The notes under the pieces: model-generated
Databases searched by the model: none
Told to the model about the DNA's origin: nothing
Seen by the model: the letters and a program-made list of their open reading frames with translations, nothing else
NCBI GenBank assembly: GCA_016713505.1
Contig: JADJPA010000001.1
Span: 620,001-684,000 of the forward strand
DNA: 64,000 nt
Direction of reading: 5' to 3'
Origin: Candidatus Competibacteraceae bacterium
GTDB lineage: Bacteria > Pseudomonadota > Gammaproteobacteria > Competibacterales > Competibacteraceae
Part shown: positions 38,524 to 49,200 of the stretch, in pieces
Numbering within the stretch: the first letter of the stretch is position 1
How the letters are laid out: each line of letters starts with the position of its first letter
Program-made: the position numbers and the translations under genes

Positions 38524-41500
38524 CTATTTCCCCGCACTGTATTTCAGCGGCGGCGTTGCAATTTCCCGTCGGGATTGTTCATCGGCTGTCATTGGGCGGC
38601 CCGCCAACCGATCCATATACAGATAAATCACCGGCGTCAGATACAGCGTCAGCAACTGCGACACCACCAGGCCGCCGACCACCGCCAGCCCCAGCGGCTG
38701 CCGCACTTCCGCGCCCGCGCCCCAGCCCAGGGCGATGGGCAGAGTGCCGACCAGCGCCGCCATCGTCGTCATCATGATCGGACGGAAACGGATCAGACAC
38801 GCTTGAAAAATGGCCTGCTCGGGGGCCATGGCTTCGTTGCGTTGTCGGTCGAGCGCGAAGTCGATCATCATGATGGCGTTTTTCTTGACGATGCCCACCA
38901 GCATGATGACGCCGACGAAGGCATACAAGCTGAGATCGACCTTGAACAGCAACAAGGTCAGCAATGCGCCCAACCCCGCCGAGGGCAGGCCCGACAGGAT
39001 GGTGAGCGGATGGATGAAGCTCTCGTACAGAATCCCCAGCACGATGTACACCACCAGCACCGCGACCAACAGCAGAACGCCCAGGCCCTGCAAGGAATCC
39101 TGAAACGCCTGGGCGGTGCCTTGCAAGCTGGTGTTCAGCGACACCGGCAGGTTCAGCTCGGCTTCGAGCGCCTTGATCCGATCCACCGCCGCGCCGAGCG
39201 AAACGCCGGGCAGCAGGTTGAAGGAAATCGTCACCGACGGCAGTTGGCCTTGATGGTTCACGGTCAGCGCCTGGGTCTTGCGCGCCACCGAGACCACGGT
39301 ATCCAGCGCCACCAGCGCGCCAGCGGCGGAACGCACGTAAATCCGCGCCAGCGCCGCCGGATCGGCCTGAAATTCGGGAGCCAGTTCCAAAATCACCTTG
39401 TACTGGTTGGTCGCGCCGTAAATGGTGGACACCTGACGGGCGCTGAAGGCATTTTGCAAAGCATCCTCCACTTGGCCGAAATTCAAACCGAGCGCGGCCA
39501 GTTTGTCCCGATCCACTTCCACCGCCACCGCCGGACTCTGGTTGTTGAGGTTGCTGGTCACGTCCACGAAGCCCGGCAATTGCCGAAAGCGGGCGACCAG
39601 CGTTGCCGTCCACGCATAAAGCTGTTCCAGGTCGGTGTCTTGCAGGGTGTATTGATATTGGGAGGCGGTGCTTTGACCGCCGATGCGGATCGGCGGCGGA
39701 TTGCGCAGATAGACGTTGATCCCTGGGATGACCGCCAATTTCGGCCGCAACGACTGAATGACCTGTTCGGCGGATCGCGTGCGTTCCTGGCGGGGTTTCA
39801 GGCGGATGAACATGCTGCCGGTGTTGGCGGTGGGACGAGGGCCGCCCGCGCCGACCGAGGACATGAACGCCTCGACGTTCGGGTCTTGGGCCAGAATCGC
39901 CGCGACAGCCCGCTGGCGCTCCACCATGGCTGCGAAGGAGGCATCCTGCGCGCCTTCGGTGGAGGCGCTGAGCTGGCCGGTGTCGCCGCTGGGCAGAAAA
40001 TCCTTGGGCACCAGGCCATACAACCACACCGTCGCCGCGATGGTCAGCACGAAAACCATCAGCACCGCGCGCGGCCAGGCCAGCGCGCCGCGCAGCGTGC
40101 GTTCGTAACTCGCCAGCAGGCCGGCGAAAAAACGCTCGAAGGCTTGATAGATGGCGTTATGTTGGCGCGGGTCGCCGCGTTTGAGATAGCGGCTGCACAG
40201 CATCGGCGTCAGGGTCAGCGAGACGAAGCCGGACACCAGAATCGCGGCGCAAATGGTGACCGCGAATTCGTGCAGCAGCCGCCCCACGATCCCGCCCATG
40301 AACATCACCGGGATAAAGACGGCAATCAGCGATAAGGTCATGGAAATGATGGTGAAGCCGATCTCCTTCGCCCCGATGATCGCCGCCTGGAACGGCGGTT
40401 CGCCGCGCTCGATATGGCGGACGATGTTTTCCAGCATCACGATGGCGTCGTCCACCACGAAGCCCACCGCCAGGGTCAGCGCCAGCAGCGACAGATTGTC
40501 GAGGCTGTAACCGAGGACGTGCATGGCGGCGAAGGTGCCGATCACCGAGATCGGCAGGGCCAGACTGGGAATCAGCGTCGCCGACAGATTGCGCAGGAAC
40601 AGCAGGATCACCAGAATCACCAGCACGCCCGCCAAGACCAAGGTGAACTGCACGTCGTGAATCGACTCGCGGATCGATTCGCTGCGGTCGTAGAGCACCT
40701 TGAGTTCGATAGAGGCCGGCAGCGTCGCCTGAAAAGCCGGCAGCACCGCCTTGATGGCGTCCACGGTGGCGACGGTGTTGGCTCCCGGCTGGCGCTGGAT
40801 CGCCAGCACGATGGCCCGCCGGTCCACGTACCAACTGGCCACCTTGTCGTTTTCCACCCCGTCCAGCACGGTGGCGACCTCGTTCAGCCGCACCGGCGCG
40901 CCGTTGCGATAGGCGACGATCAGCGGGCCATAGACGGCGGCGGTTTCCAATTGGCCGTTGGTCTGGATGGCGAGGCTCTGGCGGGGGCCGTCGAAGGTTC
41001 CGACCGGCTGGTTGACGTTGCTTTCCCGAATGGCTTGGCGCAGTTCGTCCAGACCGATGCCGCGCGCCGCCAGCCGATCCGGGTCCGCCTGCACCCGCAC
41101 CGCGAATTTCTGGGAGCCGAAAATCCGCACCTGCGCCACCCCAGTGATGGTGGACAGCCGCTGGGCCAGCATGGTTTCGGCATATTCGTTGACCACCGAC
41201 AACGGCAGGGTCGGCGAGGACATCGCAATAAAAAAAATCGGCGAGTCCGCCGGGTTGGACTTGCGGAACGAAGGCGGAGACGGCATGTCGGCCGGCAACT
41301 GGCGCAGCGCGGTGGCGATGGCGGTCTGCACGTCCTGCGCGGCGGCGTCGATGTCGCGGTCGAGCGTGAATTGCAGGGTGATCGAGGTGGAGCCCTGAGC
41401 GCTGGTCGAACTCATCGAATCCAGCCCGGCGATAGTCGAAAACTGGCCTTCCAGCGGGGTCGCCACCGCCGCCGCCATGGTTTCGGGCGACGCGCCGGGC

Positions 41501-41652
41501 AAGGAAGCGGAGACCGAGATGGTGGGAAAATCGACGCTCGGCAATTCGCTGACCGGCAAGGCGCGGTAGGCGATCACCCCGAAGATCAAAAACGCCGCCA
41601 TCAGCAGGGTGGTCATCACCGGGCGATGGATGCACAACTCAGGCAGTTGCAT
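38524..41652 (-). CDS. RND multidrug efflux transporter, MdtB/MdtC-like
   Basis: 1042 residues from ATG 41652, preceded by GAGGGAAGG. The first helix is VMTTLLMAAFLIFGVIAYRA. AcrB-type topology is clear: two sets of six helices and two large periplasmic loops, with the proton-relay helix 4 reading LALTLAVGFVVDDAIVMLEN. It begins LCIHRPVMTTLLM and contains LPSVDFPTISVSASLPGASPETM, typical of MdtB/MdtC/MuxB relatives. It works with the adaptor encoded immediately upstream; the start lies 12 nt downstream of the adaptor stop. No outer-membrane channel gene is in the window. Confidence 0.93.
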   Translation of the reverse strand: MQLPELCIHRPVMTTLLMAAFLIFGVIAYRALPVSELPSVDFPTISVSASLPGASPETMAAAVATPLEGQFSTIAGLDSMSSTSAQGSTSITLQFTLDRDIDAAAQDVQTAIATALRQLPADMPSPPSFRKSNPADSPIFFIAMSSPTLPLSVVNEYAETMLAQRLSTITGVAQVRIFGSQKFAVRVQADPDRLAARGIGLDELRQAIRESNVNQPVGTFDGPRQSLAIQTNGQLETAAVYGPLIVAYRNGAPVRLNEVATVLDGVENDKVASWYVDRRAIVLAIQRQPGANTVATVDAIKAVLPAFQATLPASIELKVLYDRSESIRESIHDVQFTLVLAGVLVILVILLFLRNLSATLIPSLALPISVIGTFAAMHVLGYSLDNLSLLALTLAVGFVVDDAIVMLENIVRHIERGEPPFQAAIIGAKEIGFTIISMTLSLIAVFIPVMFMGGIVGRLLHEFAVTICAAILVSGFVSLTLTPMLCSRYLKRGDPRQHNAIYQAFERFFAGLLASYERTLRGALAWPRAVLMVFVLTIAATVWLYGLVPKDFLPSGDTGQLSASTEGAQDASFAAMVERQRAVAAILAQDPNVEAFMSSVGAGGPRPTANTGSMFIRLKPRQERTRSAEQVIQSLRPKLAVIPGINVYLRNPPPIRIGGQSTASQYQYTLQDTDLEQLYAWTATLVARFRQLPGFVDVTSNLNNQSPAVAVEVDRDKLAALGLNFGQVEDALQNAFSARQVSTIYGATNQYKVILELAPEFQADPAALARIYVRSAAGALVALDTVVSVARKTQALTVNHQGQLPSVTISFNLLPGVSLGAAVDRIKALEAELNLPVSLNTSLQGTAQAFQDSLQGLGVLLLVAVLVVYIVLGILYESFIHPLTILSGLPSAGLGALLTLLLFKVDLSLYAFVGVIMLVGIVKKNAIMMIDFALDRQRNEAMAPEQAIFQACLIRFRPIMMTTMAALVGTLPIALGWGAGAEVRQPLGLAVVGGLVVSQLLTLYLTPVIYLYMDRLAGRPMTADEQSRREIATPPLKYSAGK

Positions 41653-41663
41653 CGCGCCTTCCC

Positions 41664-42791
41664 TCAACCACCGCCGGGTTTGATTTGCACTTTCGCGCCC
41701 GGCGACAGCCGCAATTGACCGTCGGTGACCACGGTTTCACCGGCTTGCAGACCTTGCCCGATCACCGCCGTTTCGGCTTGGCGCAGGGTGACGGCGACGG
41801 GGCGGGTTTCGACCGTCTCATCCGCTTTGACCACGAACACGAAAGCGCCTTGCGGTCCTTGTTGGATGGCGATGGCCGGTACGGTCACGGCGGCGGCGAA
41901 AGTCTCAAGGGTCAAGCTGACGTTCAGAAATTGGCCGGGCGTCAACGCGTGGGCGTCGTTCGTCACCGTGGCTTTCATCTGAATCGCTCCGGTGGTCGGG
42001 TCGACCGCATTGTCGAGAAAGCGCGCTTCGCCCGCGAAACGCCGTTCGCCGTGGCCGGGAATCGCGACGGTCACCGGCATCGCGCCCGCCCGCAGCGCCG
42101 CGCGCAGCCGGGGTAGATGGCGTTCGGGCACGTTGAAGCTGACATAAATCGGTCGGATCTGATTCAAGATCGCCAGCGCGGTATCGTTGGCTTTGACGGT
42201 CGCCCCAGGCGAAACCAGCTTGGCGCCGATCACGCCGGCGAACGGGGCCTTGATCGTGGCATAGCCGCGTTGCAGGCGCACCGATTCGACCGCCGCCTGC
42301 TCGGCCCGCACCGTGGCCGCCAAGGCATCGGCGGTGATGCGGGCGTCCGCCAGTTGCTGGTCGGAGACGAAGCCGCGCCCCTTGAGGGATTGCAGGCGAT
42401 CCACATCGTGTTGCGCCTTGGTCAGTTGCGCCCGGTCACGCGCCAGATTCGCCTCGGCCTGTTGCAGGCGGGCGTCGAAATCGGCGGGGTCGAGCCGCGC
42501 CAGCACCTCGCCCGCCGCCACGGTCTGTCCTTCGGTGAAGGGCAGCGCCGCGATCTGACCGTCCACCCGCGCCTTGAGCGTGACGCTCTCGTAAGCTTCC
42601 GCCCGCCCGACCAACTCCAGCACCAACGGCACATCCCGGATCGTCGTCGGCGCGACCGTGACCGGCGCGGGGACGGCGCCGCGCGCCGGTTTTTTTGCTT
42701 CGGTGGCCGTTCCAGGATAAACGTAATGAAACGCCCCGCCGCCGACGGCGGCCAGAACCGCGAGGAGAACGAGCGCGCTGGATTTTTTCAG
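41664..42791 (-). CDS. RND periplasmic adaptor with a damaged start
   Basis: About 375 residues if begun at CTG 42791; GTG 42632 is the first ordinary start but lies past the signal region. From 42791 the frame reads an ideal N-terminal anchor (KKSSALVLLAVLAAVGGGAF) and then VTVAPTTIRDVPLVLELVG, VDGQIAALPFTEGQTV (lipoyl half), a coiled-coil hairpin (LARDRAQLTKAQHDVDRLQ), APFAGVIGAKLVSPGATV and beta-barrel VDPTTGAIQMKA. An ATG at 42805 is one base out of frame; a single extra C in the following CCCC run would join it to the anchor. So either CTG is used or a base is missing. It feeds the MdtB/C-like pump downstream. Confidence 0.85.
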   Translation of the reverse strand: MKKSSALVLLAVLAAVGGGAFHYVYPGTATEAKKPARGAVPAPVTVAPTTIRDVPLVLELVGRAEAYESVTLKARVDGQIAALPFTEGQTVAAGEVLARLDPADFDARLQQAEANLARDRAQLTKAQHDVDRLQSLKGRGFVSDQQLADARITADALAATVRAEQAAVESVRLQRGYATIKAPFAGVIGAKLVSPGATVKANDTALAILNQIRPIYVSFNVPERHLPRLRAALRAGAMPVTVAIPGHGERRFAGEARFLDNAVDPTTGAIQMKATVTNDAHALTPGQFLNVSLTLETFAAAVTVPAIAIQQGPQGAFVFVVKADETVETRPVAVTLRQAETAVIGQGLQAGETVVTDGQLRLSPGAKVQIKPGGG

Positions 42792-42877
42792 GGGCTGGCC
42801 TGCATCGGTTGGCGGTGGTCGGACAGGTGGATTGGCGCCGCAACCTTCCCGTCCGGTTTATGGTCCTGAAGAGCGGC

Positions 42878-44038
42878 TCAGGCCGCCACGCTCAATTCCA
42901 GCACCTTGCGGCTAGCGGCCAAATCGACATCCCCGTGTTCGCCGAGCTGGGTCAGTTGGTGCCGCTCCAGTTGGCCCACCAGCGCCGGCACCGCGTCGGC
43001 CTTGATGCCATAGTCGCCCAGATAGGTATGCACGCCCACCCGCTCGAAAAACGCGCGGGTCTTGGCGATGGCCGCGTCGATCCGCGCGTCCTCGTCGCCG
43101 TCGGTGAGATTCCAGACGCGAGCGGCGTACTGCAACAGCTTCGCCCGCTTCGTCTCTCGCTTCACCGCCATCATGCTGGGCAGCACGATCGCCAGGGTTT
43201 GGGCGTGGTCAAGACCGTGCAGGGCGGTGATTTCGTGGCCGATCATGTGGGTCGCCCAATCGCCCGGCACGCCCGCGCCGATCAGCCCGTTCAAAGCCAG
43301 GGTGGTGCACCACATGATGTTGGCGCGCACGTCGTAATCCTGCGGCGTCGCCAGCGCCTTGGGGCCTTCCTCGATCAAGGTCAGCAGCAAACCCTCGGCG
43401 AAACGGTCCTGGATCGGCGCGTTGACCGGATAGGTCAGGTACTGCTCCATGATGTGCGTGTAGGCGTCCACCACGCCGTTGCCGATCTGGCGGGGCGGCA
43501 GGGTGAAGGTGGTGGTGGGATCGAGCACCGAAAAGCGCGGATAGACCAGCGGGTGCATGAACGCCAGCTTGTCGTCGGTCGCGCGGCGGGTGACCACCGC
43601 GCCGCTGTTCATCTCCGAACCGGTCGCGGGCAGGGTCAGCACCGAACCCAGTGGCAAGGCGCGTTCGATGCGGCCGCGCTTGGCCAGAATGTCCCACGGC
43701 TCGCCGGCGAAGGGGATGGCGGCGGCGATGAATTTGGTGCCGTCCACCACCGAGCCGCCGCCGACCGCCAGCAGGAAATCGACCTTCTCCCTCCGGGCCA
43801 GCTCGACCGCCTGCATCAGTGTTTCATAGGTCGGATTGGGTTCGATGCCGGCGAACTCGTGGATGGTCCGGCCCGCCAGCGCCTGCATGACCTGTTCGTA
43901 AACGCCATTTTGCTTGATGCTGCCCCCACCGTAGGTCAGCAGGATGTGCTGGTCCTTGGGAATCTCCTTGGCTATGGTGGCGATCTGGCCCTTGCCGAAC
44001 AGGATTTTGGTCGGATTGTAAAAGCTGAAGTTGAGCAT
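42878..44038 (-). CDS. yqhD: NADPH-dependent aldehyde reductase (iron-type ADH)
   Basis: 386 residues, AAGGAG 7 nt before ATG 44038. It follows E. coli YqhD throughout: NPTKILFGKGQIA, LTYGGGSIKQNGVY, FAGIEPNPTYETLM, AVGGGSVVDGTKFIAAA, LTLPATGSEMNSGAV, VVDAYTHIMEQYLT (Asp and His metal ligands), and HMIGHEITALHGLDHAQT (two more His). YqhD reduces toxic aldehydes from lipid peroxidation, glyoxal and furfural with NADPH. The upstream oxidoreductase gene is 22 bp away on the same strand, so the pair may form a detoxification operon. Confidence 0.95.
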   Translation of the reverse strand: MLNFSFYNPTKILFGKGQIATIAKEIPKDQHILLTYGGGSIKQNGVYEQVMQALAGRTIHEFAGIEPNPTYETLMQAVELARREKVDFLLAVGGGSVVDGTKFIAAAIPFAGEPWDILAKRGRIERALPLGSVLTLPATGSEMNSGAVVTRRATDDKLAFMHPLVYPRFSVLDPTTTFTLPPRQIGNGVVDAYTHIMEQYLTYPVNAPIQDRFAEGLLLTLIEEGPKALATPQDYDVRANIMWCTTLALNGLIGAGVPGDWATHMIGHEITALHGLDHAQTLAIVLPSMMAVKRETKRAKLLQYAARVWNLTDGDEDARIDAAIAKTRAFFERVGVHTYLGDYGIKADAVPALVGQLERHQLTQLGEHGDVDLAASRKVLELSVAA

Positions 44039-44060
44039 GGCGCATCTCCTTGAAGGGGGA

Positions 44061-45005
44061 TCAATCGGCGACGTGAAGGACGATCTTGCCGCGCGCGTGG
44101 CCGCCCTGGCTGATGGCGTGCCCCTGGCGGGCCTCGGCCAGCGGCAAGACGGTATGGATGATCGGTTTCATTTTACCTTCGTCGATCAATTGGGCGATGG
44201 CGCTCAACTGCTCGCCATCGGCGTGGATGAACACGAAGGCCCGACGCACGCCACGTTCGGCGGCGGTTTCCTTCGACGGCGGGCTGACCACCGACACCAA
44301 GATTCCACCGGGTTTCAACACTTGCCAAGACCGCTCCTGAGTGTCACCGCCGATGGTGTCGAACACCACATCCACTGCCTTGACCGCATCCTCGAAGCGG
44401 GTTTTGGTATAGTCGATGAATTCATCAGCGCCGAGTTCGGTCACCAACCCGCGGTTGACCGCCGAGGCGGTGGCGATCACCCGCGCGCCGCGCGCCTTGG
44501 CCAGTTGCACCGCCAGACTGCCGACCCCACCGGCGGCGGCGTGAATCAACACGGTTTGGCCGGTTTGCAGATCGGCGGCGTCCACCAGCGCTTGCCAGGC
44601 GGTCAGCGCGGCGAGCGGCACGGCGGCGGCGTGGAGGTGATCGAGCGAGGAGGGTTTGCGGGTGGCTTCGCTGGCCTTGACCGCGATATATTCGGCATAA
44701 CCGCCGTCGCGCTCGATATTGGGCCTGACATAAATCTCGTCGCCCACTCGAAAACCGGCGGCTTCGGGGCCGACCTCGACCACCTCGCCGGAAACGTCCC
44801 AACCGAGCACCAGCGGCAGCTTGTGTTGCAACGCGCTCTGTAAATAGCCTTCGCGGATTTTCCAATCCACCGGGTTGATCGCCGCCGCCCGTACCCGAAT
44901 CAGAATGTCGTCGGGGTTGAGCTTCGGCATCGCGACGTCTTCGTAATGCAACACCTCAAGGCCGCCATAAGCGTGAATGCGCACAGCTTTCATGGTCAAC
45001 GTCAT
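44061..45005 (-). CDS. Quinone-oxidoreductase-like MDR dehydrogenase
   Basis: 314 residues from ATG 45005 (GGAG 8 nt upstream); an upstream start at 45047 is less likely. It has the GroES-like N-terminus (INPVDWKIREGYLQ, VLGWDVSGEVVEVG) and a Rossmann domain with IHAAAGGVGSLAVQLAKARG. The catalytic and structural zinc cysteines of true alcohol dehydrogenases are missing, so it belongs with the zinc-free NADPH:quinone reductase branch. Substrates are probably quinones or unsaturated carbonyls. It is divergent from the second RND operon (157 bp). Confidence 0.9.
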   Translation of the reverse strand: MTLTMKAVRIHAYGGLEVLHYEDVAMPKLNPDDILIRVRAAAINPVDWKIREGYLQSALQHKLPLVLGWDVSGEVVEVGPEAAGFRVGDEIYVRPNIERDGGYAEYIAVKASEATRKPSSLDHLHAAAVPLAALTAWQALVDAADLQTGQTVLIHAAAGGVGSLAVQLAKARGARVIATASAVNRGLVTELGADEFIDYTKTRFEDAVKAVDVVFDTIGGDTQERSWQVLKPGGILVSVVSPPSKETAAERGVRRAFVFIHADGEQLSAIAQLIDEGKMKPIIHTVLPLAEARQGHAISQGGHARGKIVLHVAD

Positions 45006-45162
45006 GCAAATTCTCCAGAAGCGATCATCAGAGGCAGCTTCTACCATGACCGATTAAACAATTGCCTGACTGAAAACATTCGGCAACCATTAGCCCCTGT
45101 CATTCTGCTAGGGTCTTGCGATGTTTTCCACCCCGCCGCGTTTTGCCGAAAGGAGTCGCATC

Positions 45163-46257
45163 ATGCAGCTCAAGGTCGTTTCCGCTCTGTTGAGTGCCGC
45201 GTTGGCGCTGAGCGGCTGCGATAAACCTCCGCGCGCGTCGCTCGTTGCGGCCGTGCGCCCGGTGCTGGTGCGGCCGGTGGTGGCCGGGAGCGCGGCTCCG
45301 GTGGTGTATTCCGGGGAAGTGCGCGCCCGCCGCGAATCGGATCTGGCGTTTCGGGTGCCCGGCAAGATCGTGGCCCGTCTGGTCGATGTCGGCGCGCGGG
45401 TGGAGCCCGGCAAAGCGCTCGCCCGGCTGGATCCCGCCGATCTGCGGCTCAACGCCGACGCGGCGCGGGCGCAGCTGGCCGCCGCCGAGAGCGATTATGC
45501 GTTGGCCGCCTCGGAACAGGAACGTTACGCCGCGCTGCTGGCGAAAAAACTGATCGCCCAATCGCTCTACGATGCCAAGGTCACCGCCTACAAGGCCGCC
45601 AAAGCCAAGCGGGATCAGGCCCAAGCGCAACTGGCGGTCGTTGACCGTCAGGAAAACTACAGCACCCTAAGCGCCGATCATGCCGGCGTGGTGACGGTGG
45701 TGCTGGCCGAAGTCGGACAAGTAGTCAGCGCCGGTCAGCCGGTGTTGCGGGTGGCGCGGCCCGAAGAAAAAGAAATCGCCATCAACGTTCCCGAGGGGCA
45801 GGTCGGCGAGCTACGCTCGGCCAAGACGATGTGGGTCACGCTGTGGGCGCGACCAGAGTTGCGCTGGCCCGCCGAATTGCGAGAGCTCGCGCCCGCCGCC
45901 GACGCCGCGACCCGGACCTACACCGCCCGCATCCGCTTGCGGGACAACGATCCGGCGGTGGGCTTGGGGATGACCGCGCGGGTGAGCGTGCAACCGGCGG
46001 CGGCCGATGAAACGCTGGTGGTGCCGCTGACGGCGGTGGTGGATCAGGGCGCCGGCCCGGCGGTCTGGGTGGTGAGCGACGACAAGGCCCAGCGCCGTCC
46101 GGTCGAAATCCGCCAGTATCGCGAGGACGGCGCGGTGCTGGCTAAGGGGGTGCGGGCCGGCGAACTGGTGGTGACGGTCGGCGCGCACAAACTGGTCGCC
46201 GGACAGTCGGTGCGGCCTATCGTGCAGGAAACGCCAGCGGCGGGAAAACCACTGTGA
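45163..46257 (+). CDS. RND efflux adaptor lipoprotein
   Basis: 364 residues from ATG 45163 (AAGGAG upstream). The signal MQLKVVSALLSAALALSGC puts the lipid-modified Cys at 19. It then shows VVYSGEVRARRESDLAFRVPG, a lipoyl half (VGARVEPGKALARLDPADL), a coiled-coil hairpin (ALLAKKLIAQSLYDAKVTAY) and the beta-barrel (ADAATRTYTARIRL). Its stop overlaps the GTG start of the pump by 4 bp, so the two are coupled. Unlike the adaptor at 41664 it is a lipoprotein, and the two systems are not close duplicates. Confidence 0.92.
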   Translation: MQLKVVSALLSAALALSGCDKPPRASLVAAVRPVLVRPVVAGSAAPVVYSGEVRARRESDLAFRVPGKIVARLVDVGARVEPGKALARLDPADLRLNADAARAQLAAAESDYALAASEQERYAALLAKKLIAQSLYDAKVTAYKAAKAKRDQAQAQLAVVDRQENYSTLSADHAGVVTVVLAEVGQVVSAGQPVLRVARPEEKEIAINVPEGQVGELRSAKTMWVTLWARPELRWPAELRELAPAADAATRTYTARIRLRDNDPAVGLGMTARVSVQPAAADETLVVPLTAVVDQGAGPAVWVVSDDKAQRRPVEIRQYREDGAVLAKGVRAGELVVTVGAHKLVAGQSVRPIVQETPAAGKPL

Positions 46258-49200
46258 CCGGACTTAACCTGTCCGCCTGGGCGATCCGGCACCGCGTGTT
46301 GGTCGGATTTTTCATCGCCGCGGTCGCGCTGATGGGCGTGTACGGCTACCAGCGCCTCGGTCAGGCCGACGATCCACCGTTTACCTTCAAGATAATGGTC
46401 GTGCGCGCGCTGTGGCCGGGCGCGACGGCGCTGGAAGTGGAGCAACAAATCACCGACCGAATCGAAAAGAAATTGCAGGAAGCGCCCGAAGTCGATCGGC
46501 TGGTCAGCTATTCCCGGCCCGGTGAATCGGTGGTGCTGTTCGTCGCCAAGGACTCCGCCCCGGCCTCGGCGATCCCCAACGTGTTCTATCAGGTCCGCAA
46601 GAAAATCGGCGACATTCGTCACACTTTTCCGGCGACTATGTTGGGTCCTTTCTTCAATGATGAATTCGGCGACGTATACGGCGATATTTACGCGCTGGTA
46701 TCGGACGAACTGAGCTACGCTGAATTAAAAGACTACGCCGACCGGATCAGGGACCAGTTGTTACGGGTCAAGCAGGTCGCCAAGGTCGATCTGTTCGGCG
46801 AGCAGGACGAGAAAATTTATATTGAAATCGCCAACGCCAAGCTCGCCACGCTGGGTCTGGATTTTAACGGCGTGCTGCAAGCGTTGGCGCGGCAGAACAC
46901 AGTGGCCGGCGCGGGCTTTTTCGAGACGGCCAGCGACCGGATTTATCTGCGGCCCAGCGGGGCGTTCGGCACCGTGGAGGACGTGCGCGAAACCGTGATC
47001 CGCGCCGGCGGGCGGGAGTTTCGGATCGGCGACATCGCGGAGGTCCGTCGCGGCTATGTCGAGCCGCCCGCGCCGCAGGTGCGCTACGGCGGCCAGCGCG
47101 CCATCGCCATCGGGGTGGTGATGACCTTGGGCGGGGATATCATCCAGCTCGGCCAGAACCTGCAAGCCGAGATCGAACGGCTGCAAGGACAACTGCCGCT
47201 GGGGGTGGAGCTCCGCGAGGTGTCCAGCCAACCGGAGGTGGTGCGACGCTCCATCGGCAACTTCGTCAAGGCGTTGGCCGAGGCGGTGCTGATCGTGCTC
47301 GCCGTGACCTTTTTCAGCCTGGGACTGCGCACCGGCATGGTGGTGGCGCTGTCGATCCCGTTGGTGCTGGCGGCGACGTTTCTGCTGATGTGGTGGTTCA
47401 ACATCGGCTTGCACAAGATTTCGCTCGGCTCGCTGATCCTGGCACTGGGCCTGTTGGTGGACGATGCCATCATCGCCGTGGAAATGATGTGGGTGAAGAT
47501 GGAAGAAGGTTGGGAACGCGCCAGAGCCGCCGCCTTCGCCTACACCAGCACCGCCGGACCGATGCTGTCGGGGACGCTGGTCACGGTGGCTGGCTTCCTG
47601 CCCATCGCCACCGCGCGCTCCGCGACCGGCGAATATACGATGTCAATTTTTCAGGTCAACGCTATTGCGCTGCTGCTGTCCTGGCTGGCGGCGGTGGTGG
47701 TGATTCCCTGGCTGGGCTATCAGGTATTGCCCGATCCCCGCGCGCCGCACAAGCTGCGATGGGTCACCCGGTGGGTGCGCCGCGCGCGCCACCAGCCGGT
47801 GGAAGCCGTGGTGGCGGGCGTTCACAGCGAGTACGAGGTCTATCACACGCCGTTCTATCGTCGCTTTCGCCGCGTCGTGGAACGCTGCGTGCGCCGACGC
47901 TGGTTGGTTATCGCCATCACCCTGGCCTTGTTCGCGGCGGCTATCGTCGGTTTCGGCAAGGTCCAGCAACAGTTTTTTCCGACGTCGACCCGGCTGGAAT
48001 TGATGGTGGATTTGCGCTTGCCGGAAGGCTCCTCACTCAGGGCGGTGGAGGCCGAAGTCCGGAGGCTGGAAGGAATCCTGCAAAAAGAATCGGGCATCGC
48101 CAATTTCGTGGCCTATGTCGGCTGGGGTGCGCCGCGTTATTATCTGGGCTTGGACCAGCAACTGCCGGCCGCCAACCAGGCCCAGTTCGTGATCCTGACC
48201 GACAGCGCCGAGGCGCGCGAGGCCCTGCGAACCCGGCTCATCCAGCTATTCGAGGCGGATTTTCCCGGCTTGCGCGCCAACATCACCCGCGTCGAGAGCG
48301 GCCCGCCGGTCGGTTTTCCGGTGCAGTTTCGGATATCCGGCCAGGATTTGCCGGCGCTGCGAGCGCTGGCTAATGAGGTGGCGGAGGTCATGCGCGGCAA
48401 TCCGCATCTGACTAACGTGCAGTTCGACTGGGACGAGCAGTCCAAGAGCGTCGGGATCGAGATCGATCAGCACAAAACCCGCTTGCTGGGTTTGAACAGT
48501 CAGGATGTGGCCCAGGTTCTCAATACGGCGTTGAACGGCCTGGCGGTCACCGCCTACCGCGAGCGGGACAAAACGATTGAAGTGATCTTACGCGCGGATT
48601 CGCCGTCACGAACGCAGCTGGCGCTGCTTGGCGAGCTGACGGTCCCGGCGGCGAGCGGCAAGAGTGTGCCGTTGGCGCAAATCGCACGGCTGCGGTACGA
48701 CTTCGAGCCTGGGGTGATCTGGCGGCGCAACCGCTTGCCGACCATCACGGTGCGGGCCAATGTCTACGAGGAAATTCAACCGGCCACGGTCACCGCCCAA
48801 ATTGAACCGCTGCTGGCGCCGGTTCGCGCCAAGCTGCCGGAGGGATTTCGCTTGGAAACCGGCGGCACGGTGGAGGAATCCGCCAAGGGACAAGGGCCGG
48901 TGATGGCCGGTATGCCGTTGTTCGTGCTGGTGGTTTTGACGATCTTGATGATCCAGTTGCAGAATCTTTCGCGGGTGGTCATGGTGCTGCTGACCGCGCC
49001 GCTGGGTTTGATCGGCGTAACCTTGTTCTTACTGCTGTTCGATCAGCCCTTCGGTTTCGTGGCGATGCTCGGCACTATCGCTTTGTTCGGCATGATCATG
49101 CGCAACTCGGTCATCCTGGTCGATCAAATCCGTCAGGATATCGCCGCCGGCCGCAGCGAGTGGGAGGCGATCATCGAATCCACCGTGCGCCGCTTCCGAC

